The notes beneath the pieces were generated by a model, which was given only the letters and a program-made list of their open reading frames with translations, did not search any database and was not told the DNA's origin. Shown here one piece after another: positions 53,894-63,627 of a DNA stretch of 64,000 nucleotides. How positions within the stretch are numbered: the first letter of the stretch is position 1; each line of letters starts with the position of its first letter. The DNA is taken from assembly GCF_022538115.1 (NCBI RefSeq), contig NZ_JAKZAL010000008.1, forward strand, positions 124,001-188,000, written 5' to 3'. Position numbers and translations under genes: made by a program. This DNA is from Cognataquiflexum rubidum. GTDB lineage: Bacteria > Bacteroidota > Bacteroidia > Cytophagales > Cyclobacteriaceae.

Positions 53894-56800
53894 TTAGAAA
53901 GTGAACCTTAAGTTCACACCATACCTTTTGGTAGGTGGCACTCCCAATTGATCATAACCAAGGTTATTGGCTCCTGCTGTACTTACTTCAGGGTCATACC
54001 TCATAGCCGCCGGTGTATTTGGGGCTTTGTACCAAAGGTTCCTTCCACTCATGGAGATAAATGCACTTCCAAATGGGGTTTTTGACAACAATTCTCTTGG
54101 GAACATATACCCTAGGGAAATTTCCCTTAACCTCACTACAGTAGCATCAAAGATTGCAGCCTCCTGCACATATCCTGCTGAAGGCCCACTTGGACCAAAT
54201 CCACTTCCGAAGAAGTAATCATTGTAATTCAAGGCAGTATTATTGGGGATTTTGTTTCCATCCTCATCTAAAAGTGGGGTTCTGGTATTGATATTTCCCA
54301 AGTATCCGCTTCCAATTCTGAAGGAATCCCTGTCTTCTGTATCTCTCAAAACACCTCTTGCATAGGTCTCACCAATGGTAGTAGAGAGAATATCTCCACC
54401 CGATTTCATATCAAATAGCACATCAAGAGTGATTCCACGGTAGGAGAAGGTATTATTTAAACCTGCGAAGAAATCCGGATTTGGATCTCCGATAGGACCG
54501 CTTGTTGTTGCAAGGATCGGCTTTGCTGTCTGTGGATTGACAAGGATGCTTCCTTCATCATCTCTGGCAAATCTAGTCCCGAAAATCATCCCGTAAGGCA
54601 AACCTTCTATATGGACATTTCCTCCATAAGTCAGCTGCGCAAAACCACCAAGGTTCTCCACTTTATTTCTGTTTCTAGTAAAGTTGGCATTGATGGACCA
54701 GTTAAATCCCCTGTCTGACACAAATGGATTGGCTGTCAATCCGATTTCAATACCCTTATTGGAAGTTTCTCCAAGGTTAATAATCCTGGTAAGGAACCCT
54801 GAGGAAGGTGCCGCATTTACCACAAAGATCTGGGAAGTACTTTCTTTGGCATAGTAAGTCAAATCTAAAGTGAATAGATTTTGGAAAAATCTTAATTCTG
54901 TACCCACTTCAAATTCTGTTATGAACTCCGGCTTTAAAGCACTATTTGCAAAGCTGTTGGAGATGGTTTGTGTACTGATGCCGGAGTTGGTAGCATTGCT
55001 AAATGGAGAGTCAATTCCTCCGAAAGAAGCATTGGCGTTGAATACATTTACAGTCTGGTAAGGAGAAGCTTCATTACCGACTTTGGTATAACCTGCCCTG
55101 ATCGTTCCAAAATTCAGAACAGAACTATTCATTTTCAATGCTTCTGTAAATACAAGTGACCCATTGACACCACCATACAGGTAACTTCTGTTTTCTGCAG
55201 GCAGGGTAGAGGACACATCATTTCTTCCTACAAAATTGAGCGAAGCATAATTTTTATAATCAAAAGTCACATCACCAAAAAAGGCGTAAAACCTTTGCTT
55301 GATCAAAGTCTGGTTGTTTGGAATATTACCAAGTGTGATCGTGGTAGTATTTCTGATGTCATTCAATCCTGCCACAATAATTCCATCTCCTGAGAAAGCT
55401 GCTCTTCTAGTCAATCTTTGGTTGATATTGTTTCCAAGAATTACCCTGACTTTCAGATCATCATTTATTTTGGTGTTGATGGTAGCCAAAAGAACGTTAT
55501 CCAATTCTTCCCGGTAGATATTGTCTGTGTTGATGGTACCGTTAGCATAGACACTTGATCCTTTTCCCAAAACACTGAGTCTGTTGTCCGTAAAGCTGTT
55601 GAATCCAAAAGTATTCTGGACAGTCAGCCAGGGGGTGATTTCTTTGCCCAATACAAAACTTCCAAAAGTTCTGTCTACTTCACTTGTGGCAGGACTGTTC
55701 TTGACAGACCAATAAGGATTGTCCAATGCCCTATAATATACATTGGCTCCGGTTACGGGATTTTCAAATGGATAGCCGGTCAGGTCAAAGCTCGTCGGCA
55801 TAAATAGCAAATTGCCCATAATAGATCCTGACCCACCAATCGGAGGGCTTGTCTGATTGGTTTTGACATAATTCAATGTTCCCCTTACAAAGAAGCCATT
55901 GTCAAGTTTGGCGTTTCCACCGACATTGAAGGAAGTTCTAGTGATGCTGTTACCAGGAACTACACCATCATTGCTCGTCCGCGTAAACCCTGCAATCAAA
56001 CTTGTTTTTTCACCGCCACCACTGACCATGATGGAGTTTTCAAAGAGATTTCCTCTCCTGAAGAAATTTTCGACATTTTCTTTCATGTAAGACCTATAAG
56101 GTACTTCTACAGGAGTGATTCCATTAGCCTCGTAAAACTGAGGAAACTGAGAGGCAGGATTGGTAGTCAATGCCAAAGGGTGGGGGATAGTCGCGCGGCT
56201 GGAATAAGGAGAGCCGTATGAACCGAAGACACCCGCCCTGTAATCACCATTGGTTCCCTGACCATATTTATCTTGAAAGTCAGGTATACCTGAGAGCCTT
56301 TCATTGGAATAGGAGCTGTTGTAGGTAATCTCCATTCCTTTCCGTCCTTTTCGAGAGCCTGTTTTGGTAGTGATGATGATTGCGCCATTTGCTGCTCTAG
56401 ACCCATAAAGTGCAGAGGCCGCGGCACCTTTCAATACCGTGAGACTTTCGATGTTGTTGGGATCAATATCAAATGCCCTGCTGGATGTAGATTGGCTGCT
56501 TTGTGTTTGGTTGGTTCCGGCTGATTCAAAAGAAGAATTGTCAAAAGGCACACCATCCACAACAAAAAGCGGTTGATTGTTATTGCCAAGTGATGAATTA
56601 CCTCGGATGGTGATGTTGGTAGCACCACCAGCCACACCACCTGCGCCTTGGATGTTGACTCCGGCTATTTTGCCTGTCAATGCCCTTACAGGATCGGGTT
56701 CATTCCTTTGGCTAATTTTCTCGTTGTCTAGGGAAGATACAGAATAACCCAAGGTGTTGGTATTTCTTTCGATACCTGCCGCAGTGATAACGACCTCCGA

Positions 56801-57145
56801 GAGTTGGAAACTCTCTGTTAGCCTTACAGTGATTTCACTTTGATTGGATACATTCACTTCGGTCTTTTCATAACCGATGTAAGAGATAACGAGAATGTTC
56901 TCGGTTGGCTCCAATTGGATCGTAAAAATCCCGTCCAGATCAGATACTGCTCCTTTGGTAGTGCCTTTGATCACAATGTTTGCACCGGGTATAGGCATGC
57001 CTGCCGCATCCAGTACTGTCCCTTTGACCAGCTTTTGCTGGGCAAAAACGTTGCCTTGGATACCGAACAGGCAAATCAGGGTGAAAATCATCAAATATCT
57101 CCAAGATAATATTGGGATACGATTTTTGGTAAATGTTTCTTTCAT
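53894..57145 (-). CDS. SusC/RagA-family TonB-linked outer-membrane transporter
   Basis: A 1,083-residue TonB-dependent receptor. Signal peptide about 1-35 (GNVFAQQ), then a carboxypeptidase-like regulatory domain (KGTVLDAAGMPIPGANIVIKGTTKGAVSDLDG, about 38-115), plug with NGAIIITTKTG at about 250, and a 22-strand barrel ending in a Phe-terminated strand (YGVNLRFTF). SusC-type length is normal. First gene of susC-susD-lipoprotein-M14. The 416-bp gap upstream carries an 18-bp perfect palindrome that may be an operator. Confidence 0.95.
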   Translation of the reverse strand: MKETFTKNRIPILSWRYLMIFTLICLFGIQGNVFAQQKLVKGTVLDAAGMPIPGANIVIKGTTKGAVSDLDGIFTIQLEPTENILVISYIGYEKTEVNVSNQSEITVRLTESFQLSEVVITAAGIERNTNTLGYSVSSLDNEKISQRNEPDPVRALTGKIAGVNIQGAGGVAGGATNITIRGNSSLGNNNQPLFVVDGVPFDNSSFESAGTNQTQSSQSTSSRAFDIDPNNIESLTVLKGAAASALYGSRAANGAIIITTKTGSRKGRKGMEITYNSSYSNERLSGIPDFQDKYGQGTNGDYRAGVFGSYGSPYSSRATIPHPLALTTNPASQFPQFYEANGITPVEVPYRSYMKENVENFFRRGNLFENSIMVSGGGEKTSLIAGFTRTSNDGVVPGNSITRTSFNVGGNAKLDNGFFVRGTLNYVKTNQTSPPIGGSGSIMGNLLFMPTSFDLTGYPFENPVTGANVYYRALDNPYWSVKNSPATSEVDRTFGSFVLGKEITPWLTVQNTFGFNSFTDNRLSVLGKGSSVYANGTINTDNIYREELDNVLLATINTKINDDLKVRVILGNNINQRLTRRAAFSGDGIIVAGLNDIRNTTTITLGNIPNNQTLIKQRFYAFFGDVTFDYKNYASLNFVGRNDVSSTLPAENRSYLYGGVNGSLVFTEALKMNSSVLNFGTIRAGYTKVGNEASPYQTVNVFNANASFGGIDSPFSNATNSGISTQTISNSFANSALKPEFITEFEVGTELRFFQNLFTLDLTYYAKESTSQIFVVNAAPSSGFLTRIINLGETSNKGIEIGLTANPFVSDRGFNWSINANFTRNRNKVENLGGFAQLTYGGNVHIEGLPYGMIFGTRFARDDEGSILVNPQTAKPILATTSGPIGDPNPDFFAGLNNTFSYRGITLDVLFDMKSGGDILSTTIGETYARGVLRDTEDRDSFRIGSGYLGNINTRTPLLDEDGNKIPNNTALNYNDYFFGSGFGPSGPSAGYVQEAAIFDATVVRLREISLGYMFPRELLSKTPFGSAFISMSGRNLWYKAPNTPAAMRYDPEVSTAGANNLGYDQLGVPPTKRYGVNLRFTF

Positions 57146-57561
57146 AAGCTTTAATAGATTAGAAATGAGAAATAAAATGCCACCATCATCCCAAATAAAG
57201 TTGGGTGATCAGGTTACTATAAAATAGGTTATAAGGGTTTTTGTAAAAGTGGCTAGTCTAATTCCATTTGCAAATGGAAATGGTCAGGATATTCTGTGGT
57301 GTCGACTGATTAAAAATATGCCTAATAAAAATAGCACAGCCCCCGTTTGAGTAAAAATATCCCAATGTTTATAGCAGGTAGAATTTGGGAAGGATGAATG
57401 GAAAAAATATGGTTTGAGTTTTAGACTAGCTATATAATCCTAAAATTGTATCTCATTGTTAAAAAATGGTTTCTAATTTTGCATATTTCAACAAAATTTT
57501 TGTAATATTTTTCAAAACTGGTTTTTTGGTAAATAAAACAAAATGGAAAAATGTCTACCCG
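57146..57561. other. Intergenic region between the susC start and the OMP gene
   Basis: A 416-bp gap. It holds the susC promoter region (no clear -7/-33 pair found), the 18-bp palindrome at 57262-57279 and nothing else I can identify. The A/T-rich right half has no ORF of note. Confidence 0.5.
57262..57279. promoter_or_regulatory. 18-bp perfect palindrome upstream of susC
   Basis: TTCCATTTGCAAATGGAA, 117-134 bp upstream of the susC start, is a perfect palindrome with 9-bp arms. It resembles an operator for a dimeric regulator; no regulator gene for the locus is nearby. Confidence 0.38.
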
Positions 57562-60321
57562 TTAATTAGACTCCTCGTCCTTGTACCTCTCGGCATAATC
57601 CTTCTCATCCATCCCTTTGCTGAACCTTCTGAGATTATAGGTAAAACTCAACATCACATAACGCTGAAGCACATTGGACTGAATATCTTCAATAAACGTT
57701 TCCGTGATATTCCTCCTCACATTGGCATTTTCACCCAGCAAGTCATAAACCATCAGGCTGATTTCACCGCGTTGATTGTTGAAGATTTTTTTGCCCAAAC
57801 TCATATTGATCAGGGAAAAATTGGTATCAAATCCCTGTGACAATCCGGAATTGATCTGATGGTTCAAGTCAAGCCGGTAAATAATTCCTTCCCAAATGAT
57901 CCAATTGAAGTTGACCCTAAACCTTTGTTGGAAAAATTTACCATCCAAGCTGGAGTTAAGGGTGTTGTTTACTTCATTGAAAGAGGACCTGGACCAAATG
58001 TTAAAATCGATCTGATCACTGATATTGCTGCTTAGGGAAAATCCGGTACTCAACCTCTTCGAATTGTTAAACCCGATTTGATCATTGACCTGACCGGGTC
58101 TTTGGGTAAATCCAAGCCCAGCATTGATATTGAAGTTGGACTTGATAAATCCAAAAGGCATTCCATAGCTAAACCATGACCTAAAATCCTTAAAGCCGTC
58201 TAAGTTCACCGGTTTGTTCAACTGCGACCCGGTTTCCAAAATGATCCCGTCCTGAATTTCTGTAGGTTCGCTGGCAATCAGGGTACTGTTGGAAATGAAA
58301 TTGTCGACAAACCTTGACTGGGCAAAAATATTCCAGTTTTTATCCGTGTCGGGATTGTTGCTCTTAAACCTCAGCCTGAGTTCATTGGTAAAAGACTGGT
58401 CCAAATCAGGATTACCGGTTCTTAGCTGCAAAGGATTGGTGTTGTCAATCACTTGCTGAAGCTGGCCGATCTGCGGTTCATTGGTATAAGTATCGTAATC
58501 CAATTGCAGGTTGGTATTGGTGGAAAATTTGTACTCCATCCTCACCGTAGGGGTGAAATTCTGAAAAGTCTTGTTCAACACATCCGGATTGGGAAAGAAT
58601 TGGTCGTTTTTTAACCTGGCATCCTGGTACTCCAATTCAGTCTGTAATTTATATTTTTCAGAGGTAAACTGATACCCGAATTCCAATTCCTGGGTCAGGT
58701 ATTTACTTTGAAAAGTATTACTCAATGCCGTATCCAAAGAAAGCGTGCCATTTTCAAAATCCCCGTTTTCAACATTGAAAGTAAGTTTGTCGGAGTCGTT
58801 GAACCTGTTTCCGATTTGGTATTCCACTTCCATCTGACCTCTTTGCCCCAAAGGCTCGGTGTAAGAAATGCGGCTTTGCCAAAAATCGCCTGTCCTTTGT
58901 CGCGTGGTGCGTTGGTCTATGACCTCCTCACGGTTTCCGCTTTCCTCATAGAAAGTATTTTCTGCCTTACGGTCGGATTCGTCTTCATTCCATCCTTTGG
59001 AAAAATTGGTCCTGAAGATGACCGTCCTGCCCGGTTTGTCAAACTTGTGGCTGTAAAGCAGTCGGTTGAAAAGGTCAAAATCCTGGTAGGAGCCTGTTTT
59101 GAGGTTTCTGACCGAATTGATCAGGTCCACGCCATTGTCAGTTTCTCCGATAAATCCTGAATTTTCAGTTTCATACCTGGCCGAAAACCTAGGGATATAA
59201 AGAATCCGGTTTTTCTCGTCAATGTTATATTCCAATCGGAGATTGGCCTGATGTTGGTTATTGACGCGGACATCCGTACTTTTTTCCCTGTAAAATTTAT
59301 CTGAGTCATCTGTGGTCACAAAATCCCTGAACCGGTCAACAATACCCACATTTTTCCTTTTGGTAAAAACATAACTTCCTGTCACTTTGATTTTGTCCAT
59401 CCACAGGTCGGTATAATTCAGGCCAAGGATATTGGTGGTAATTACCCCTTGCTGCGGATTGGTGTTGTCCTGTGCAGTAGGGTCGCTGGAGTAATCGAGG
59501 ATATTCACATTATTGGCCAATCCTGTAAAAGTGATCCTTCTTTCTTCATCAAATGAATTGATGCTGGCACCTACCAAATACCTCTCATCGGTTCCGTATC
59601 CGGCTGTTGTTTTCCCAAATTGCCCTTTTCGCCTGCTTGCTTTGGTAATGATATTGATGGTTTTGAGCCTTTCCCCATCATCAAACCCACTCAATTGGGA
59701 TTTTTCGCTCTTTTGGTCAAATACCTCAATACTTTGGATGACCTCAGCCGGTAGGTTTTGAAGGGCAGTCTTGACATCCGTACCAAAAAACGGTTTGCCA
59801 TCAACGAGTATCTGTGAGATATTTTCTCCCTGTGCCATGAGAATTCCTCCTTCAGAACTCACTCCCGGCAATTTTTCTATCAAAGTCTGCGCACTTGCAT
59901 CCTTCATGGTTTTGAAAGCATCCGCATTGAATAGGGTAGTGTCGCCTTTTTGGGTTCCTGTCGAGCGCCTTGCTTCTATCACCACCTCATTGAGGTCAGT
60001 AGCCACTTCACTCACCGAGATCACTCCCAAGTCAAGATTGGCATTCAGTTCCAACGTTTTCAAAAAATCCCTGAATCCCAAATACTGCACTTTGAGGATA
60101 TATTCTCCCTGCCTAATCCCTGTAAAAGCAAAATTCCCGTCAATGTCAGTAATTGTTCCCGTCACTTGGGAGGAGTCATTGAGCGACAAAATAAGCACAT
60201 TGACAAAAGGAAGGGCCTCCTGCTTTCCTTCTACCGTGACCATGCCTTTGATATTAAATGACTGAGAAAATCCCTGAAAGGCAATCAAACCAAAAATAAA
60301 AACTGATAATAAATACTTCAT
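57562..60321 (-). CDS. Outer-membrane beta-barrel receptor with carboxypeptidase-like domain
   Basis: A 919-residue protein: signal peptide about 1-19 (FQGFSQ), then a CarboxypepD_reg-like domain (NIKGMVTVEGKQEALPFVNVLILSLNDSSQVTGTITDIDGNFAF, about 20-105), a plug-like part (EKLPGVSSEGGILMAQGENISQILVDGKPFFGTDVKTALQNLPAEVIQSIEVFDQKSEKS), and a large C-terminal barrel (OMP_b-brl type). This is a Bacteroidota-specific TonB-dependent-receptor relative often without known substrate. It lies 416 bp upstream of susC on the same strand, probably its own unit. Confidence 0.9.
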   Translation of the reverse strand: MKYLLSVFIFGLIAFQGFSQSFNIKGMVTVEGKQEALPFVNVLILSLNDSSQVTGTITDIDGNFAFTGIRQGEYILKVQYLGFRDFLKTLELNANLDLGVISVSEVATDLNEVVIEARRSTGTQKGDTTLFNADAFKTMKDASAQTLIEKLPGVSSEGGILMAQGENISQILVDGKPFFGTDVKTALQNLPAEVIQSIEVFDQKSEKSQLSGFDDGERLKTINIITKASRRKGQFGKTTAGYGTDERYLVGASINSFDEERRITFTGLANNVNILDYSSDPTAQDNTNPQQGVITTNILGLNYTDLWMDKIKVTGSYVFTKRKNVGIVDRFRDFVTTDDSDKFYREKSTDVRVNNQHQANLRLEYNIDEKNRILYIPRFSARYETENSGFIGETDNGVDLINSVRNLKTGSYQDFDLFNRLLYSHKFDKPGRTVIFRTNFSKGWNEDESDRKAENTFYEESGNREEVIDQRTTRQRTGDFWQSRISYTEPLGQRGQMEVEYQIGNRFNDSDKLTFNVENGDFENGTLSLDTALSNTFQSKYLTQELEFGYQFTSEKYKLQTELEYQDARLKNDQFFPNPDVLNKTFQNFTPTVRMEYKFSTNTNLQLDYDTYTNEPQIGQLQQVIDNTNPLQLRTGNPDLDQSFTNELRLRFKSNNPDTDKNWNIFAQSRFVDNFISNSTLIASEPTEIQDGIILETGSQLNKPVNLDGFKDFRSWFSYGMPFGFIKSNFNINAGLGFTQRPGQVNDQIGFNNSKRLSTGFSLSSNISDQIDFNIWSRSSFNEVNNTLNSSLDGKFFQQRFRVNFNWIIWEGIIYRLDLNHQINSGLSQGFDTNFSLINMSLGKKIFNNQRGEISLMVYDLLGENANVRRNITETFIEDIQSNVLQRYVMLSFTYNLRRFSKGMDEKDYAERYKDEESN

Positions 60322-60571
60322 GAAAACGGTAATTTGAAACTTATAGAAATCAGGTGGACAAAAACAGGTACTTGATACCTCTTTCCAACAAACTTATGTA
60401 GGAGAGGTTCTGAAAGGAAGGCATTATTTGCTGAGTGGCTGATTTACCCGAAAAACCGCCCCAGGCTTTATATGGGAAAAATAATTTTCAAGGCCGATTC
60501 CCCCTTAGGAAGGGCCTTGAAATTTAAAGAATAAGGATAATTTAAGCCATGGTTAGGTAGCTTGTTGTCGA

Positions 60572-60627
60572 TAGTTTATAGTCCATAGTCGATGGTAAGT
60601 TGTCCATAGTTTATAGTCTATGGTCCA
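60572..60627. repeat. Array of eight degenerate heptamers
   Basis: Eight units of exactly 7 nt in register (TAGTTTA, TAGTCCA, TAGTCGA, TGGTAAG, TTGTCCA, TAGTTTA, TAGTCTA, TGGTCCA). No ORF or hairpin. It lies in the 467-bp gap 60322-60788, whose first 250 bp contain no gene or feature that I can see. Confidence 0.75.
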
Positions 60628-60685
60628 TTACCTAGGATCTGCGGTCTTTGTAGACAGGCTAGCTTTTTTCTTTTATGTGCTAACA

Positions 60686-60787
60686 GTGAACTTTCGACCG
60701 TATCGACTGTCGTCCGTGGACTGTGGACTGTGGACTTTCGACTGTATCGACTGTCGTCTGTGGACTGTGGACTGTGGACAATCGACT
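60686..60787. repeat. Heptamer array with 44-bp tandem duplication (GTGGACT type)
   Basis: Units of mostly 7 nt with consensus GTGGACT, ending 1 bp before the stop codon of the lysozyme-like gene. A block beginning TTCGAC at 60693 is repeated at 60737 (44-bp period, few mismatches), each copy holding TTCGACY, GTATCGACT, GTCGTCY and three GTGGACN units. Confidence 0.8.
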
Positions 60788-60788
60788 C

Positions 60789-61703
60789 CTAAATAAAAAC
60801 ACAATCCTCCGGCTTGATGACAAACGTGGCATTTTCCACCAAGGCAGCCTCACTGTCTCTCCTCCTATGAAGTCCGGCACTTTGTTGGGCCGACCAAAGT
60901 CTTTTCATATTCCTGATTTCTGCTGCAATAGAAGGCAATTTTCCAGATGCAATGTGTTGTACAAGGTTCCGCATCTCCAACCTCCTGTCTTCCATAGCCA
61001 AACTGTCGCCCCTGTTGTACACCAAAGAAACAATGGCCCCTTGGACATCAGGTGGAAGTTTTTCTAATCCGGGATATATCTTTCTTGATTTCTTTGCCCA
61101 AATCGGCATGGACTTGGTGTAAAAAACTGTTATGGCAGTGTCCCAAGGTATGGAGACGTTTTTGACCATGTCGGTCAAAGCATTTTTGGCATTGACCTTC
61201 GTTTTGCCCACCACCCCCAAAAGGATATTGAAATCGGATTGGGGGAGGAATTCCTTCCAATCATAGGAAAAAGTGGAAGCGTTGACATAGCCCAAATCGT
61301 ATCCGATCCCGATGGTGATGCCACTGTACTCGCCCGGCAGAATCGGACTTTTGTACTTCCTTTCATAAATGGCTTTGGAAGAAACCTCAAAGGCTACGAT
61401 GACATCCAATGACCTTTTGGAGGCAATCAAACTCGCACCCGAAGGAATGGGAGGGAGAGTTTGGCTGTAAAGCATTTCCAATCGTGAAAGGGTATTGGTA
61501 CCGACAATCCCGTCGACATCATTTCCCTTAAATCCCAAAAACCTTTGGACAGATTTTTTTCTTTCCGTAAAATCAGCTGTTAGGGGCACTTGGATGCCAA
61601 GGCTATTCAATATGGAATTGGTAGTGACCAAATCAAAAACACCTGTTTCTGTGGTGCCAAGGGTTTTTTGAAGATTCTGAATTCTCTTTTGGAATAGGTT
61701 CAT
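60789..61703 (-). CDS. Pesticin/lysozyme-like muramidase with N-terminal peptidoglycan-binding-like domain
   Basis: A 304-residue protein starting at ATG 61703 (MNLFQKRIQNLQKTLG); the frame is open to 61802, but the extension carries no motif. Residues about 1-90 resemble a peptidoglycan-binding fold (GNDVDGIVGTNTLSRLE). Residues about 105-300 resemble the phage-lysozyme/pesticin class: catalytic Glu in VIVAFEVSSKAIYERKYK, then GITIGIGYDLGY, and VSLVYNRGDSL. No signal peptide is evident, so export route is unclear. The heptamer array abuts its 3' end. Confidence 0.78.
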   Translation of the reverse strand: MNLFQKRIQNLQKTLGTTETGVFDLVTTNSILNSLGIQVPLTADFTERKKSVQRFLGFKGNDVDGIVGTNTLSRLEMLYSQTLPPIPSGASLIASKRSLDVIVAFEVSSKAIYERKYKSPILPGEYSGITIGIGYDLGYVNASTFSYDWKEFLPQSDFNILLGVVGKTKVNAKNALTDMVKNVSIPWDTAITVFYTKSMPIWAKKSRKIYPGLEKLPPDVQGAIVSLVYNRGDSLAMEDRRLEMRNLVQHIASGKLPSIAAEIRNMKRLWSAQQSAGLHRRRDSEAALVENATFVIKPEDCVFI

Positions 61704-62262
61704 AATTGTTTTTTGTTGGGTTAAAAATTTAAAAGAAAAGTAAAATGCGTGTGTCTGAATGGATTCCGGACTAAAGTTTTTGGGTAAATTCTCGCCAAGC
61801 ATCCTTTCGGGTCTTTAACATATTCAATTGTTCAGAAAGGGAAAATACATTGGTCTCCCCGTCATCCTGAAGGAGGTACTGCCTGTCTCGTTTTCTTCGG
61901 GAACTGAAGGATCTCATTTACTTTATGTGAGACCCTTCACTTCACTCAGGGCGATGCCCCAAAATCTGTCCAGGCTAAACTTCGCCAACTAAGATACTGA
62001 CCTTCAGTGATATATTGGAAAGAATTACAGAATTAAAAAATTTAAAAGAAATTCAGCTTTTTAAGGAAATAGGTAAATTAAACACCGATTTTTTTTCCGA
62101 CGAAGCCAGAAGAATTGTAATTTAAAATGAAATGTAAATGAAGGGTATGGTAAATTAAATCAAAAAAGACCAAACATGAATTCGGTAAATCTTATGCAAG
62201 GATATTTAAATTATAATTTTGAATATTGTATTTATTTGTAAGAGAAATGTTTAAATCCTAAG
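61704..62262. other. Intergenic region upstream of the lysozyme-like and sigma-54 regulator genes
   Basis: A 559-bp divergent gap holding the REP-like element at 61861-61960 and A/T-rich DNA before the regulator gene. I see no ORF here except the open extension of the lysozyme-like frame. Confidence 0.5.
61861..61960. repeat. REP-like intergenic element (GAAGGATCTCA...TGAGACCCTTC)
   Basis: Begins GTCATCCTGAAGGAGG and contains GGATCTCA, an 11-bp spacer, then TGAGACCC, followed by TTCACTTCACTCAGGG and GCGATGCCCC. The outer ends (GTCATCCTGAAG / CTTCACTCAGGGCGATG) are roughly inverted. This layout is a familiar Bacteroidota intergenic repeat; only one copy is in the window. Confidence 0.65.
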
Positions 62263-63621
62263 ATGAGTAGTTCACAATTCAAAATATTTATTGTTGAAGA
62301 TGACCCTTGGTATGGGCAAATACTTCAGCATCATTTGGGCATGAATCCTGACTATGACCTGGAGCTTTTTGCCAGTGGTAAGGATTTGCTGAACAACCTA
62401 TATAAGAAGCCCGATTTGATCTGTATGGATTTTGGTTTGCCTGATATGGGCGGTGATCGGCTTCTCAAGGAAATTCATGCCCGCAACAAACACATTCCAC
62501 TGATTGTCATCAGCGCCCAAGAGGAAATCAGCGTGGCGGTGGAACTCCTCAAAGCAGGCGCCAAGGATTACATCATCAAAGATGACCATACCAAGGAACA
62601 ACTTTGGAAGTCGATCCTTCATATCCGTGAAAACATCCACCTGCGTCAGGAAGTGGAAGTACTGAAAGAGCAACTCGGACAGAAATTCAGCTTCGAAAAC
62701 ACCATTATTGGCCAGAGCGATGCTATAAAGAGAACCTTCAATCTCCTCCAAAAAGCGGTAAACACCAATATCAATGTGTCCCTTACCGGGGAGACAGGTA
62801 CGGGAAAAGAAGTTTATGCCAAGGCGATACATTTCAACAGTGAAAGAAAAAAGAAACCATTTGTGGCTATCAATATGGGGGCTATTCCCAAAGAACTGGC
62901 GGAAAGTGAACTCTTTGGACATGAAAAAGGCGCATTTACCGGAGCTTCAGGAATCAAAACCGGAAAGTTTGAAGAGGCACAGGGAGGAACACTTTTCCTT
63001 GATGAAATCGGAGAACTTGACATTTCGCTCCAAAGCAAGCTTCTAAGAGTCATCCAAGAGCGTGAAATCGTGCGTGTAGGAGGGAATAAACCCATAAAAG
63101 TAGATATTCGGCTGATTACTGCAACCCATAAAAATCTGGCTGAAGAAGTGAAACAGGGACGTTTTAGGGAAGATTTGTTTTTCCGGATAGTGGGCCTCCC
63201 GATCGAGCTGCCACCGCTTCGAAATAGAGACAACGATGTGATCATTTTGGCAAAACATTTTATAGAAGAATTTGCCAAAACCAACAGGACCAAAGCATTG
63301 CAGCTAAGCGATACCGCCAAAACCAAATTGAGAAAATATGCATGGCCCGGCAATGTCAGGGAACTCAAGGCTGTCATGGATCTCGCCTGTGTCATGGCAG
63401 ATACCGCGGAGATCAAAGCAGAGGACCTGACCTTTTATGAAATAGGGGAAAACAAAGCCTATTCTTCAGAAGAAAAGACGCTAAAAGCCTTCGAAGTGGA
63501 AATTATTGCACATTTTCTAAAAAAGTATGAAGACAATGTTGTCCTAGTGGCCGATAAATTGGACATTGGCAAATCCAAAATCTACAACATGTTGAAAAGT
63601 GGGGAAATCAAATCTAATTAA
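62263..63621 (+). CDS. Sigma-54-dependent response regulator (NtrC family)
   Basis: A 452-residue enhancer-binding protein. The receiver (about 5-125) has acidic residues E12/D13/D14, phospho-acceptor D56, S84 and K106. The AAA+ domain (about 145-375) has Walker A GETGTGKE at 176-183, the sigma-54-contact loop GAFTGA at 223-228, Walker B GGTLFLDEIGEL at about 241-252, and FREDLFFRIVGLPIELPPLRNR with arginine fingers. The C-terminal Fis-type helix-turn-helix is DNVVLVADKLDIGKSKIYNML. All motifs for RpoN activation are intact. The H-NOX gene starts 6 nt later, suggesting cotranscription. Confidence 0.95.
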   Translation: MSSSQFKIFIVEDDPWYGQILQHHLGMNPDYDLELFASGKDLLNNLYKKPDLICMDFGLPDMGGDRLLKEIHARNKHIPLIVISAQEEISVAVELLKAGAKDYIIKDDHTKEQLWKSILHIRENIHLRQEVEVLKEQLGQKFSFENTIIGQSDAIKRTFNLLQKAVNTNINVSLTGETGTGKEVYAKAIHFNSERKKKPFVAINMGAIPKELAESELFGHEKGAFTGASGIKTGKFEEAQGGTLFLDEIGELDISLQSKLLRVIQEREIVRVGGNKPIKVDIRLITATHKNLAEEVKQGRFREDLFFRIVGLPIELPPLRNRDNDVIILAKHFIEEFAKTNRTKALQLSDTAKTKLRKYAWPGNVRELKAVMDLACVMADTAEIKAEDLTFYEIGENKAYSSEEKTLKAFEVEIIAHFLKKYEDNVVLVADKLDIGKSKIYNMLKSGEIKSN

Positions 63622-63627
63622 TCAATT

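Noticed and set aside
60686-60787. CRISPR array or minisatellite coding repeat
   Set aside because: Units are 7 nt with no spacers and no open frame; it is a heptamer tandem repeat.
60789-61703. Prophage lysis gene
   Set aside because: A lysozyme-like domain is present, but no holin, capsid, integrase or other phage gene lies nearby.
62398-62922. 174-codon open frame antisense to the sigma-54 regulator
   Set aside because: It is the reverse strand of a conserved receiver and AAA+ domain and shows no domain of its own.
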